In this document: positions 1 through 8,525 of the stretch, piece after piece
How the letters are laid out: every line of letters begins with the position of its first letter
Numbering within the stretch: position 1 is the first letter of the stretch
Assembly (NCBI RefSeq): GCF_000330505.1
Contig: NW_004440347.1
Coordinates: 75,629-90,732, forward strand
Reading direction: 5' to 3'
Source of the DNA: Entamoeba invadens IP1
Lineage: Eukaryota > Evosea > Mastigamoebida > Endamoebidae
DNA: 15,104 nt
Notes under the pieces: model-generated
Seen by the model: the letters and a program-made list of their open reading frames with translations, nothing else
The model's database searches: none
Told to the model about the DNA's origin: nothing
Program-made: the position numbers and the translations under genes

Positions 1-482
1 ATATTTTTCATTTTGTTTGAATCGTTTTTTTGCTTATTTTTTTCCCTCTTATTTTTTAAAAAACAAACTTGACTGAACCTTGAATTTAGACCAAGCTAAA
101 AAATTAAATAAAAAATAACAAGGAAAATATCAAATAACTTACTTCTTCAAAAATTTTGCTTGACCATATGGTTGTTTTTGCCGTGAGTAAAACCGACTTT
201 TTCTCTTTTCAAAAGAAAATGTTAATGATCCAACAAATAATAAAAATCTTTCAATTTCATTAACACTTACAACACAAAGAAAAGATTATTGAAAATAAAA
301 ATAACCATTTAATATGTGTAGTGTTTCAAAGTTTGTTTTTTTTAAAGAGACAACCATAAAATAACAACAAGTTAGAACGATTTATTGTGTATTTTGAAGT
401 GGGGGAGAGTCGTAATGTGAGAGGTAAAATACGGTTATCTCACCCATTCAAACTACTCGTCCATTACCAAAAGGCAAAAATG

Positions 483-540
483 CCGATTTTTTGAGAATCT
501 CAACAGTGAAAAAGACTGAATAACAGTCTCAGAAAATCGG
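483..540. repeat. Nested inverted repeat (stem-loop)
   Basis: The outer arms CCGATTTTTTGAG (483-495) and CTCAGAAAATCGG (528-540) are reverse complements except for one position. Inside them AGACTG (513-518) and CAGTCT (524-529) form a second perfect stem with a 5-base loop. The outer stem is relatively G/C-rich for this sequence. It could be an extruded cruciform, an RNA hairpin or the relic of a small element; nothing here decides among these. Confidence 0.55.
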
Positions 541-615
541 ACAAGTTTGTTCTAATTTTTTGTTAAAATCCCGAAATTTTAATTGAAATTTATAACTGTA
601 TTGGTTTTGAGGGTT

Positions 616-757
616 AAAAAGTCGGTACTGTTTTTTCTTTTTTTCAAATGGAAATTATAAATGAAAACAACAAAAAAACTTTAAAAAACGGGAATTTATT
701 ATAAAAGGGTTTCCACTAATAATTGGTAAAGTACCGACTTTTGGCATACAGTTTACA
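616..757. repeat. Opposed pair of dispersed GTCGGTACT motifs
   Basis: AAAAAGTCGGTACTG at 616-630 faces AGTACCGACTTTTGG at 730-744, so the two form an inverted pair about 100 bases apart. The right copy continues into ACAGTTTA, as do the copies at 8826-8853 and 9809-9836. The enclosed DNA is A/T-rich with no reading frame. A similar pair lies at 8839-8943. It resembles the termini of a small non-autonomous DNA element, but no target-site duplication is obvious. Confidence 0.5.
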
Positions 758-769
758 TTTTAATTATAT

Positions 770-1006
770 TCAATCGCAATAAAAACATAAAGTAAACGTA
801 CAAGTGTTCCACAATCGAGTTCGCACTTTGTTTCCTTCAAATGTCTCTTCACATGCCATAAAGTCGATACAATAACACACTGGTTTAGCATGATAATAGT
901 CGTTTAATCGATTTGTAGCTTTACAACTAAATGTTAGTCGTCCAGTGTCCGACTCTCCCGTGACTAAAATATCAAAGGAAATGACAGGTTGGTTTTCTTC
1001 TGCCAT
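770..1006 (-). pseudogene. Truncated, inactivated Rab-family small GTPase
   Basis: This 78-codon frame has its own ATG and reads like the first third of a Rab GTPase. FDILVTGESDTGRL (residues 11-24) sits where Rabs carry the beta-1 strand and P-loop. DFMACEETFEGNKVRTRLWNT (48-68) matches the beta-2/beta-3 hairpin that ends in WDTAG. The key residues are gone: the P-loop Lys-Ser/Thr is Arg-Leu, the switch I Thr is not seen, and the DTAG Asp is Asn, followed by CTF. The frame stops ten residues after WNT. Rabs are about 200 residues, so G3 to G5 and the prenylated tail are missing, and none is seen downstream. A copy of the dispersed repeat starts about 13 bases beyond the stop. It is probably a gene fragment. 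A functional micro-protein is possible but unsupported. Confidence 0.65.
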
Positions 1007-1740
1007 TATTTCGCTGTTTTAATTCCAAGTTTTTTTTCAAATAATATATTTTAACTCTGGTGTTTCTAATAATTGCTTTTGAATTGTTTTTTATTTTTAT
1101 TCGAAAGAAAAGGATCAAAAATAAATTCTTGACACTATTTCAGTATTTCAATATTTTTTCTTAATCATCATTTTAATATTTTAATTTTACCATTACATCA
1201 AATAAATCAATTGTATATGAACAACAACACTACATTTTTAATGGTTTTAAAGTGAGAACATTTTTAAACATTACTATATGATATATTTAAATCAGTGTTT
1301 ATATAATTTGTATGACCAAACAATGTTAGACTCATTAATAAATAACATACATGAAATAAAACGTGCAAACTTTTTATATATAATAAATAATACATCAAAC
1401 TGGAACTTAAAATTACAACATTAAGTCTAAATATCATTTAAATAAAAATTACTTTTAGTTTACCGATTTAAGTTTACATTCATCTGTAAACATTTTATTA
1501 TAATCATGTTTCTGGTATGGAAGGGTTAAAAAAAACTTTATTTGAAAAACTGATGATTAAAAGAAACTAAATAATAATAAAATGTGATATGTATTTAGAG
1601 ACAAATTTTTGGTATTAAAATTCGGGATTAAATCTATTGTTTAATTCGTTAAATCTATTGAGAGTTTGGAAGTCCATCACACATTTGTTTTGTAAATCGA
1701 AAAAAGAACAATAAAAAACTAATAATTCATTTTCAAAATA
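1007..1740. other. Intergenic, AT-rich, divergent promoters
   Basis: No coding or RNA gene is seen. The spacer lies between the Rab fragment (-) and the Ras gene (+), so it should hold the Ras promoter. AATAATTCA at 1721-1729 loosely resembles the Entamoeba initiator and lies 12 bases before the Ras ATG. A clear GTATTTAAA-type TATA element at the usual distance is not seen. Confidence 0.5.
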
Positions 1741-2352
1741 ATGTCAAAAACAATAAAAATAGTCATTCTAGGCAGCGGCGCAGTTGGGAAGTCTGCTATT
1801 ACAATTCAGTTAGTCTCTGGACAGTTCATTCAAATATACGATCCGACTATCGAAGACTCATATAAGACGTCGATATCTGTTGATGGTGAAATCGTCCCAT
1901 TAGATATTTTGGACACTGCGGGACAAGAAGAGTACTCTGCGTTACGAGACCAGTACATGCGATCTGGTGATGGATATATCATAGTTTATTCTATAACATC
2001 CACATCATCGTTTTTAGACGCCAACGTCATTCGAGAACAACTCTATCGAGTGTTGGACAATGATGATGCCGCACACTTCCCAATTGTGTTGTGTGGTAAT
2101 AAATGCGATTTGGAGAACGAGAGACAAGTGTCCATGAAACAGGGAACCGATCTGGCACACGAATGGAAAGTCCTTTTCTTTGAAACGTCGGCTAAAAACA
2201 AAATCAATATAACAGAGGCTTTCCAAGAACTCGTCAAAGATATCAAATTGCACAAATTGGATGATGAAGAAAACAATGAGTGTGATGACGAACTTAACAA
2301 TGATAATAAATTCAAAACATTCTTCTCGTCTGGAAAATGCGTCGTGTTGTAA
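1741..2352 (+). CDS. Ras/Rap-family small GTPase
   Basis: This 203-residue protein is a complete Ras-superfamily GTPase, a membrane-bound GDP/GTP switch. All G boxes are present: P-loop GSGAVGKS (11-18), switch I YDPTIEDSY (33-41) with the Mg-binding Thr36, DTAGQEEY (58-65) with the catalytic Gln62, GNKCDL (119-124) and ETSAK (148-152). The YDPTIEDSY effector loop and EEYSALRDQYMR switch II place it with Ras/Rap rather than Rho or Rab. After the G domain comes an acidic, Asn-rich variable region (about 173-190) and a CVVL CaaX box (200-203). The terminal Leu favours geranylgeranylation. The P-loop has Ala14 where Ras has Gly13. The frame is uninterrupted from ATG to TAA with no intron signal. 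Which Entamoeba Ras or Rap paralogue it is cannot be told by eye. Confidence 0.95.
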   Translation: MSKTIKIVILGSGAVGKSAITIQLVSGQFIQIYDPTIEDSYKTSISVDGEIVPLDILDTAGQEEYSALRDQYMRSGDGYIIVYSITSTSSFLDANVIREQLYRVLDNDDAAHFPIVLCGNKCDLENERQVSMKQGTDLAHEWKVLFFETSAKNKINITEAFQELVKDIKLHKLDDEENNECDDELNNDNKFKTFFSSGKCVVL

Positions 2353-2828
2353 ACAAATTTATAGTTTTTGTGTTACATTTGTTCTAAAGACAATTCAATT
2401 TGTACAACAAATTGTTATAAGATTAATAAAATACATCATAATCTATTCTAATTAATACTTATAATTAATAATTACTAATACTATATTCAAAATTAATATA
2501 GTTAAATTTTATTATAATTTATAATACCCAATTTACTCATTAATTTAATATGGTATTAAAAATGTTATTAAAACCAATAACATTTTATAATTATTATTAT
2601 TTAATATGAATACATTTTATAATTTTGTTTTAACTAAACTTTTACACTTTCTTATTTGAATGATTCACATTTGCAGAAAACAAAAAGTTAAACTAAAAAT
2701 ACATTGTTTTGTCAACAAAAATTTGTTTGGTAAATAACTTTGTTTTTCATAAACAGCAACAGTGTTGTAACATTAAATAGGACTTAATTGTGTTAGATAT
2801 GATGTGAAAGTGATAACTGACATCCAAT
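2353..2828. other. Intergenic, extremely AT-rich
   Basis: This spacer lies between the Ras stop codon and the TLDc gene, both on the + strand. It is dominated by TAAT/ATTA words and shows no coding frame or RNA gene. The first 100 bases presumably hold the Ras 3' end, and the last 100 the TLDc promoter. No specific element can be assigned with confidence. Confidence 0.55.
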
Positions 2829-3866
2829 ATGAACAATTTGTTGAATGAGGTGATGTCTCTCTGTGGGACGTGTCAGAAAGCACTTGATGCCCTTGACAAA
2901 TACAATTTGGAAATGAACTTTGTAGACGACACTTCACTTCCACTTTCTGACCGAATAGAACGCGCTGAAGTGTTTTTGAAGAGTCTGAAGGAAGTGCTGT
3001 CACATCGTCAGAGTGTTGTAAACTCATCAAAAGAAGTTCTCCAAAGACTTTCAGTTCTTCAATCAAATTTGGCACATAAAATTGAAGAAGTAGAAAGTGA
3101 CAGTGATGTCACAAAATACACCAAAACAGTTGACGTCATCACTGCGTTGTATCGCGAAGAGTGTGACACACTCAAAAAGCCACTTGAAGACAAAATAGTG
3201 AATATCGAGAAGACGAGAGACACAAAAATTGAAACCATCAAAAGCATCGAGAACTTCACTTTTGTAGGAAATGCACAATTACAAAACACACAGAAAGCCG
3301 AGAAAACAGACAAAGAAGAAGTTGCAAAGCCGCAACACGTTGAGAACGGCCAAGTCAACTTCAGTGGGTCTCAAGAAATCGAGCAATTGAGTGGGTTGAA
3401 AGTCGGCGAAGTACTTTTTGACAGTGGCAGAGACAATTGGGCCAAAAACACGTCAGTCTTTGGTGACAAAATCCTTCACAAACAAAATTTACTATTTCTT
3501 GTCGAAGATGACAACAGAAACATCTTTGGAGGTGTTCTCTATGAAAAAGTTGTGAAAGAAAAGGAGTTTGTTGGCAGTCAACGTTCCTTTGTGTTTTCGT
3601 TGGAGAGAAATGGAATTGTCAACCCACGAAAATACGAATTGAAAGGCTCAAACAACCAATACGCGTTTTATTTGTACTGCAAGAGTCACGAATGTCTCTT
3701 TGGGTTTGGAGGTGGGCATGCTATTGGTGTCTTCAAGAAGGGGAGTCTCTCACGGTCTTACTGCAACCCATCACTCCAATCATCGTCTTATACTGCTAAA
3801 CTTGGCGACTTGACTGATGGGAGGTATTTTAAAGTGAAGAGCATCAAAGTGTATCAACTCTACTAA
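2829..3866 (+). CDS. Coiled-coil TLDc-domain protein
   Basis: This 345-residue protein has two parts. Residues 1-140 are charged and helical, with long heptad-like stretches (about 40-90 and 105-140), consistent with a coiled coil. A polar linker follows (about 145-185). Residues 192-344 form a TLDc domain, recognised from GEVLFDSGRDNWAKN (193-207) with the LFDS signature, then LLFLVEDDNRNIFGGVL (221-237), the FGFGGGHAIGVF glycine-rich strand (291-302) and a final VKSIKVYQL strand. TLDc domains in other eukaryotes occur in oxidation-resistance proteins and V-ATPase regulators (Oxr1, TLDC2, NCOA7). The coiled-coil plus TLDc arrangement is, from memory, common in Entamoeba, and its role there is not established. 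The start at 2829 is the first ATG after an in-frame stop. The gene is intact. Confidence 0.9.
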   Translation: MNNLLNEVMSLCGTCQKALDALDKYNLEMNFVDDTSLPLSDRIERAEVFLKSLKEVLSHRQSVVNSSKEVLQRLSVLQSNLAHKIEEVESDSDVTKYTKTVDVITALYREECDTLKKPLEDKIVNIEKTRDTKIETIKSIENFTFVGNAQLQNTQKAEKTDKEEVAKPQHVENGQVNFSGSQEIEQLSGLKVGEVLFDSGRDNWAKNTSVFGDKILHKQNLLFLVEDDNRNIFGGVLYEKVVKEKEFVGSQRSFVFSLERNGIVNPRKYELKGSNNQYAFYLYCKSHECLFGFGGGHAIGVFKKGSLSRSYCNPSLQSSSYTAKLGDLTDGRYFKVKSIKVYQLY

Positions 3867-3945
3867 TTCACAATGAATTAATTATTTATTATAATTAAAC
3901 TATACTATTATAGTTTTATAATAATTTATAAACAAATAATATAAA
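3867..3945. terminator. Shared 3' spacer of convergent genes with palindrome
   Basis: Only 79 bases separate the stop codons of the convergent TLDc (+) and coiled-coil (-) genes, so their 3' ends must be very close or overlap. Within it AAACTATA (3897-3904) and TATAGTTT (3909-3916) form a perfect inverted repeat with a 4-base loop. TAATT/TTATT words suited to Entamoeba polyadenylation occur on both strands. The role in 3'-end formation is inferred from position. Confidence 0.4.
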
Positions 3946-4501
3946 TCAATTGTAATCACCATATCCACCATATTGATCATCATAATAACGCCCATCAGAG
4001 TGTTTTCTGTATTGCTGTTGTGTGGATGTTTGGTGATACTTTTGGCTTTGAAGTTGTCTGTATCGTGCGAGTTGTTCTTTTTCACGTATCTTTTGAAGTT
4101 CAATTTGCCTGAGTCGCTCTTCTTCTGCCCTTTTCTTGTCTTCTTCGATCTTTCTCAGTCGCGCCTGTTTCGCAAGTTCTTTTTCTTCCTTTTCATTCTT
4201 CTGCTTTTGTAAAAGTTCTGCTTGGTGTTGGCGGTATTGCACAAGTCGCAATTTTTCAGCTTCATTGTGTTGTTGAATTTTCTTTTGTTCTTCAAGTGCT
4301 TGTTTGCGTTTTTCTTCATTTTCTTTTTCTTTTTTTTGCTTTTTTGGCATCTTCAAGTGTCTTTTTGGAAAGATGAATTGCTTCGTATTTCAGTCGTTGT
4401 GCTTCTCGATACTTTTCCAAACGTTGTTGCTCAGCCTTTTTCTTTTCATTTGAATCAATTAGTTCTTGTGGCATCAAAACATCATTTGATGAATTCGACA
4501 T
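3946..4501 (-). CDS. Lys/Glu-rich coiled-coil protein, frame broken at A8 run
   Basis: Two overlapping frames together form one gene. Frame one starts at the ATG at 4501 (MSNSSNDVLMPQELIDSNEK...) and ends in KKAKKRKRK at 4316. Frame two continues from about 4345 to the TGA at 3946. Both encode the same kind of sequence: Lys, Glu, Arg and Gln-rich helix with long uninterrupted heptads, as in caldesmon or MAP7-like proteins. The end (about the last 25 residues) is Tyr/Gly/Asp-rich. The junction lies in a run of eight A (minus strand, near 4330-4340). With one A fewer, the two frames join into a protein of about 184 residues. The internal ATG at 4356 could also start a shorter protein. No catalytic domain is seen. 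An initiator-like element 29 bases upstream supports the start at 4501. Confidence 0.7.
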
Positions 4502-4529
4502 GTTGTTTTAAACTAATTATTTTTAATTG

Positions 4530-4538
4530 TGAATTTTT
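4530..4538 (-). promoter_or_regulatory. Initiator-like element AAAAATTCA
   Basis: The minus strand reads AAAAATTCA, identical to the core promoter initiator described for Entamoeba histolytica genes. It lies 28 bases before the ATG at 4501, a leader length in keeping with the short leaders of this genus. The match is short in AT-rich DNA, so chance cannot be excluded. Confidence 0.45.
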
Positions 4539-4858
4539 TATTTCGAATATTTTTATTAATACAATCAATTAGTTAAATAATTTAAAATAAAAATGAATTC
4601 ATTTTCAATAAATAAAGTAAACTTTACTAAAAGTTAAAATACAAAATTTTGGTAATTCTTGGTTAATAATAGTAACTCTTTAATAAATGTTATAATAAAA
4701 GGCATATCAATTACTCGACCAGCACTCAATTGATTGACAGCACAACCATTGACCAAAATACCCAATAAAAATTTTAGTTGTGTTTGTGTTTTAAATAATT
4801 ATCACTCATGTGTATTTTTATAATTATAAATTGATTGACATAAAGTAAATACAGCGTT
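4539..4858. other. Intergenic, AT-rich
   Basis: This spacer lies between the start of the coiled-coil gene and the end of the next minus-strand remnant. No coding frame, RNA gene or repeat is recognised. Confidence 0.5.
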
Positions 4859-5207
4859 TTATTTTTTAGAAAAACCAAAGTGGATCTGAACTCGATTAAC
4901 AAATGTATCTTTAGATAGTTCGGTTTGGATCTCCTTCAATTTACCAATTGTGAGTGTGAAAAGCTCGAGACTCTTAAAGCACGTCAACGGGACTGCAATA
5001 AACTTGGTGATCTCAGTGGTACAATACACGGAAGTTTTTACAACCATGGGTAATTTGAGTTTTCATAACGAAAATGAGTTGCCTCGAGGTTCCCGAAAAC
5101 ACAATTTGCTATACGGAATGGTTGATATGACTGACTAACACTGATTTGTAAATAAAGAGAAAGCGCGTTTTTTCCTATTCCAAATCGGATGTCGAAGTCG
5201 TCGCCAT
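4859..5207 (-). pseudogene. Unrecognised gene remnant, two frameshifts
   Basis: An ATG at 5207 begins MATTSTSDLE and stops at once. A second frame is open from about 5206 to 5038 (containing FDIRFGIGKNALSLYLQ and FRIANCVFGNLEATHFRYEN). A third frame, from 5047 to 4859, holds 62 codons (ITKFIAVPLTCFKSLELFTL, then FVNRVQIHFGFSKK). The overlapping open frames succeed each other in the same direction with balanced amino-acid composition, unlike the A/T-driven frames in the spacers. This fits a gene of about 116 codons broken by two indels. I do not recognise the family. The plus strand also has an open frame here (4890-5138), but it lacks an ATG for most of its length, so the minus strand is preferred. 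Confidence 0.4.
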
Positions 5208-5631
5208 ATTATTGGGTGTAACAGAGAGTCTTCTGGTTATTGATGTATTTAAAAACGTGTTGGTTTAAAAAAATACATAAAACTCTTAAATTACAGTTAA
5301 ACGAAAAAAGTGGGATGCTGATCTAAATATTAATTAATTTAATATTATTTATAATAAATAATTAATAAAAATTTATTTTGGTGTTTTTATTTTATTCATT
5401 TTTTTATTTATAATTTATATTAAAAATAATAATAATTTTATTAATTTTCAATTGAAATTAAACAATAGTTAAGAGCATCCTCCTTTCTTTAGCATCCCTA
5501 TATTTCCTCATATTGTAAACGACTAGTAAATTTAATATTAAATTAAAAATAAATGTGCCTTTTTTATTGCTTTGGTTTTTGCACAAGCCAAATCATCATT
5601 ATAATGTAAGTATAAGTTGAAAAGAAGAAAG
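5208..5631. other. Intergenic, AT-rich
   Basis: No coding frame or RNA gene is seen. Bases 5320-5460 are almost entirely A/T. A plus-strand GTATTTAAA, the Entamoeba TATA-like consensus, occurs at 5245-5253, but no gene starts within a plausible distance downstream. Confidence 0.5.
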
Positions 5632-5956
5632 ATGGGGAATGAGGTAACTGGAGATTAACAACAATGTCATCGACGCTGTATTTCAAATAGAATACTCAAA
5701 TGTTGGTGGGAATAGAGGGAATGGAATTAATGATTGGGGATACATCAGTGATGGGTATTGGACTATGAAAAAGGTATTTGAAGGGAGTCGAGATGTTATA
5801 TATCTCAAAAGTTACGTGTCACCAGCCTCATTTTTTGGCACAGAAGCTGATAAAAATGATAATCACTTTATTAGTTGACCAAATAATTATCAGAGACCAA
5901 ATAATTGAAAGAAGGATGTATTTTCCATTGATTACCTAAAAATATCATGTAAATAA
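5632..5956 (+). pseudogene. Unrecognised gene remnant with frameshift and stops
   Basis: An ATG at 5632 gives MGNEVTGD and then TAA. The neighbouring frame, open from about 5651, reads NNNVIDAVFQIEYSNVGGN, then GINDWGYISDGYWTMKKV and SYVSPASFFGTEADKNDNHF, to a TGA at 5876. The same frame resumes with PNNYQRPNN, a TGA at 5906, then KKDVFSIDYLKISCK and TAA at 5954. Rich in Gly, Trp, Asp and Tyr, it does not look like random AT-rich translation. The simplest reading is a decayed gene of about 105 codons with one frameshift and two nonsense codons. I cannot name the family. The aromatic and glycine-rich motifs suggest a folded beta-rich domain, which is only an impression. Confidence 0.5.
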
Positions 5957-6446
5957 GACGTGAAAAAAGGTTTACCAAATAATACTAAGACACTTTTTTT
6001 GCTTTCTAAAATAAACCAAAAAGCGATTAAAAATAACTTAAAAATATAAAATAATGTCGAACTTTTTAAATATTTTTGTTTTCATTGTGGTTTCTTTTTG
6101 AAATGTCTCGCCATAAAAGATGTTCATAGTCCTCACTCCCCAATAATTGTTTTTTATAAGGGTTATTTATTACAACGAAGCAACCCAATGGAACTCGTTG
6201 TTTTTCCAATCTCTTTCTGTATGATAAGGTTTGTTGTTTATTTATCGTCAATTACTTCTTGAAATATCCAATTACAAACACCAAACCACGATTTAAAATA
6301 TGCATTTCATAGAAACTTTTTAGACCTACTTAGTGTTTATCAGTCTATTAAACGGGGTTTAGTTTTTTTATTTTCTCTCACTGTTTTTTAAGTTGCGCAA
6401 ATCATAGAAGTTGTGAATGTCACAAAATCACAAAAAACTTCACTTA
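5957..6446. other. Spacer with possible minus-strand coding scrap
   Basis: This spacer lies between the remnant at 5632-5956 and the pogo-type transposase. The only notable frame is 6251-6066 (-), about 60 codons without an ATG, reading SYRKRLEKQRVPLGCFVVI, then NNPYKKQLLGSEDYEHLLW. Its composition is more protein-like than that of the surrounding spacer, so it may be a gene scrap. No family is recognised. No terminal inverted repeat for the neighbouring transposase was found here. Confidence 0.35.
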
Positions 6447-8525
6447 TTATTTTTGCAGCTGCAGACGTTCTGGCACTGTGCTGAATATCAAGTTTCTTGG
6501 AATAGAAACAAGAAGAAATTGTAGTTGATGCGATTGCCCGTTAGAAACATGTATTTCAGTTGGATCGATGATGACATTTAAAAAATGATAAAACGTGTGA
6601 GAAACAAAATATCTATCTGACATCTCATTACTTTGGTCACATTCTGTATTTTCCATTCTTCGGCAAACTCTTAAACTCCACGTCGTATCATTTCCAAAAT
6701 TATCAGATATGGATTTATTCCTCAAAAATGATGGTAATATCTCATTTTCAGCTTTCAGATAACATCTATTCTCTGAAAGTCCGATTTTGTAAGTATTGAC
6801 ATCGGCCTCATTAGGATGGTAATACTCCAAAAATGTTTTTAAGTTCAACAAAGAGCCAGTGATGTTTTCCAAAACTCGGTACATCTCAATATCACAAATT
6901 ATTTCTCTAACTTGAGAAAGGGACATCTCTGTCATTTCTAACAGTACTTTCGACAAATTTGTAGCATCAAAAAAAAGAAATTGGTTATGACTTCAAAATA
7001 TCGATTTTATTAGCTTTGATTTTCGATTTGTATGTGTCGAGGAAGCGTCGAGCTTCTTTGATGTCAAAATAACATCTCAAGACTCCGTCTTTAAAAACGG
7101 AAATGATGTCATTCCTTTCAAAAGATGCGACAATTATTCTTTTTGTACTTTTGTTAAACAAAGTCTTGGCAACCCCAAGAATCTTAACAGTATTTGCAGT
7201 ACCATTGGCATCTCTTTTATTTCCTGGTTTGTAAAAACATTTACATACTTGTTCGTCCATTTTAGAAAAGTTTTTGAAGAGATCGTTAAGGTATTCTTCA
7301 TCTTCATCGTTATTTATGGTGCATAAATATACAACTTCTATTTGTTGACTCTCAAAATGTTGGGGTAAGTTGCTTACTCGTCTCACAGTAGTTGTCCCAT
7401 TTATCGACTTTTTAACAACTCCAAAAAGCACAGATCCAGCGGTTGCATCAAATGACTTGAATGTGGCGCATATATGTGGAGCCGAATGTTGTTCGTGTAT
7501 AACATCCCCAAAAAAATTCCATCAATGTGTCCACTAAAATTATCCATTGCAATAGTTGCCCATTCCTTAAAAAGATTTAGAAGAGCTTTTTTTACAATCT
7601 TCGCAACTAGATCGGCCATGTAATAAACGAAAACGTTTTTGGTCGCATATCCATTGGAAGAGTATAGAATAATTGGGTCCGGATATGAATTCTTTACTTC
7701 TGAGAAATAGCTCTTTTGACTCACAATCAAAGCGTACAAAGTTGGTTGTTTATCGGCAGAAATACAACATATTGCGGTTGAGTGTTTCAATGAACGACTG
7801 ACTTCATAAGTTTTTTTGGGAAGTGTCTTTAGATTGTTTAACGATAAGATGTACTTTTATGTCTGCCCAGTCATTTGAACCCATCACATCGATGTTGAAA
7901 AAAGCGCCATCGATGGAATACCATCGATGGCTTTGAGATCATTCATGTTTTTTATAACTGTTTTATAACTTAATTCAATTCGATTATAATCATCAGCATT
8001 CATTTGTTAAAGTGTAACTTAGTTTGTCTCTTAAATAAATGCGAACTGCTTCTCTTGTGATGTTTTCCAAATCAAAGTGTTTACTCAACAAGACCACGTT
8101 TCCAATCAACGAACAAGAAAGCCCAAGTAAACGCAATTTGCCCATAATACTGTTAATTTCATGATCCATATCCTTTGTTATATTCCCCTTTGGTCCACGA
8201 CGCACTTCTTCAACTTCCTTCTTCAATGGACAGTCGATTGCTCCACTTGAACAACCAAACATTAATCCTAAAAGCGAAAGCGATGAGCCATCAATACTTT
8301 TCAAAAATTCTTTCTGCCCTCTTCTTGTTGTCAAATTGGAAAAATATCATTTTTGAAAGCCGTCTCAAGCAAAATAACAACTTTTTGTTGTTGTTTTCCG
8401 TTATTATTTTCGTGGAAAATGTTATCTATGATTTGTTTCTTTGAAAGTGCAAGAAGTCTTGGACAATTGAATAAAATGATTGGGTCTTCTTTTGGTTCAG
8501 ACATGTTTTTTAGTTGTTGGTTCAT
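6447..8525 (-). pseudogene. Decayed pogo/Tc1-mariner-type transposase
   Basis: Successive overlapping frames on the minus strand make up one dead transposase of about 690 codons. It starts at the ATG at 8525. The piece at 8337-7993 looks like helix-turn-helix DNA binding: a basic GPKGNITKDM linker, then DLENITREAVRIYLRDKL. Pieces near 8000-7810 carry FFNIDVMGSNDWADIKV, with the likely first catalytic Asp nearby. The piece at 7800-7401 has MDNFSGH and, after 35 intervening residues, APHSSHLMQPLD, the DDE_1 signature of pogo/CENP-B transposases (DD35D). The frame shifts within QPLDL to LFGVVKKSI (7431-6985), then again near 7000 into the last frame (ending 6447). At least six breaks are visible, near 8335, 7995, 7915, 7815, 7425 and 7000. 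The last 330 codons have no recognised domain. Termini were not identified. Confidence 0.8.

Larger units (their letters stand above)
1..769. other. Non-coding AT-rich region with repeats
   Basis: No convincing gene is visible on either strand. The longest open stretch is about 45 codons ending near 490 (+), with no recognisable motif. The region holds a stem-loop (483-540), two copies of the dispersed GTCGGTACT/AGTACCGAC motif (616-630 and 730-757), and a related ACCGACTTTTT word near 192-203. There is no trace of the missing C-terminal part of the Rab-like fragment that ends at 770. Confidence 0.6.

Noticed and set aside
3973..4572. Phe/Leu-rich plus-strand frames opposite the coiled-coil gene
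   Set aside because: They are the antisense of Lys/Glu-rich codons, which always reads as Phe/Leu/Ser; the minus strand explains the sequence.
4950..5138. Plus-strand frame of 62 codons
   Set aside because: It begins at a GTG, has its first ATG late in the frame, and overlaps the more protein-like minus-strand remnant.
5245..5253. GTATTTAAA TATA-like element on the plus strand
   Set aside because: The next possible start is about 380 bases downstream, far beyond the usual distance, and that gene is a remnant.
6240..6320. Entamoeba-type intron (GTTTGT...CAG) joining an upstream exon to the 6251-6066 frame
   Set aside because: GTTTGT is present on the minus strand, but the 3' side lacks the usual TAG and the would-be upstream exon is only a few codons.
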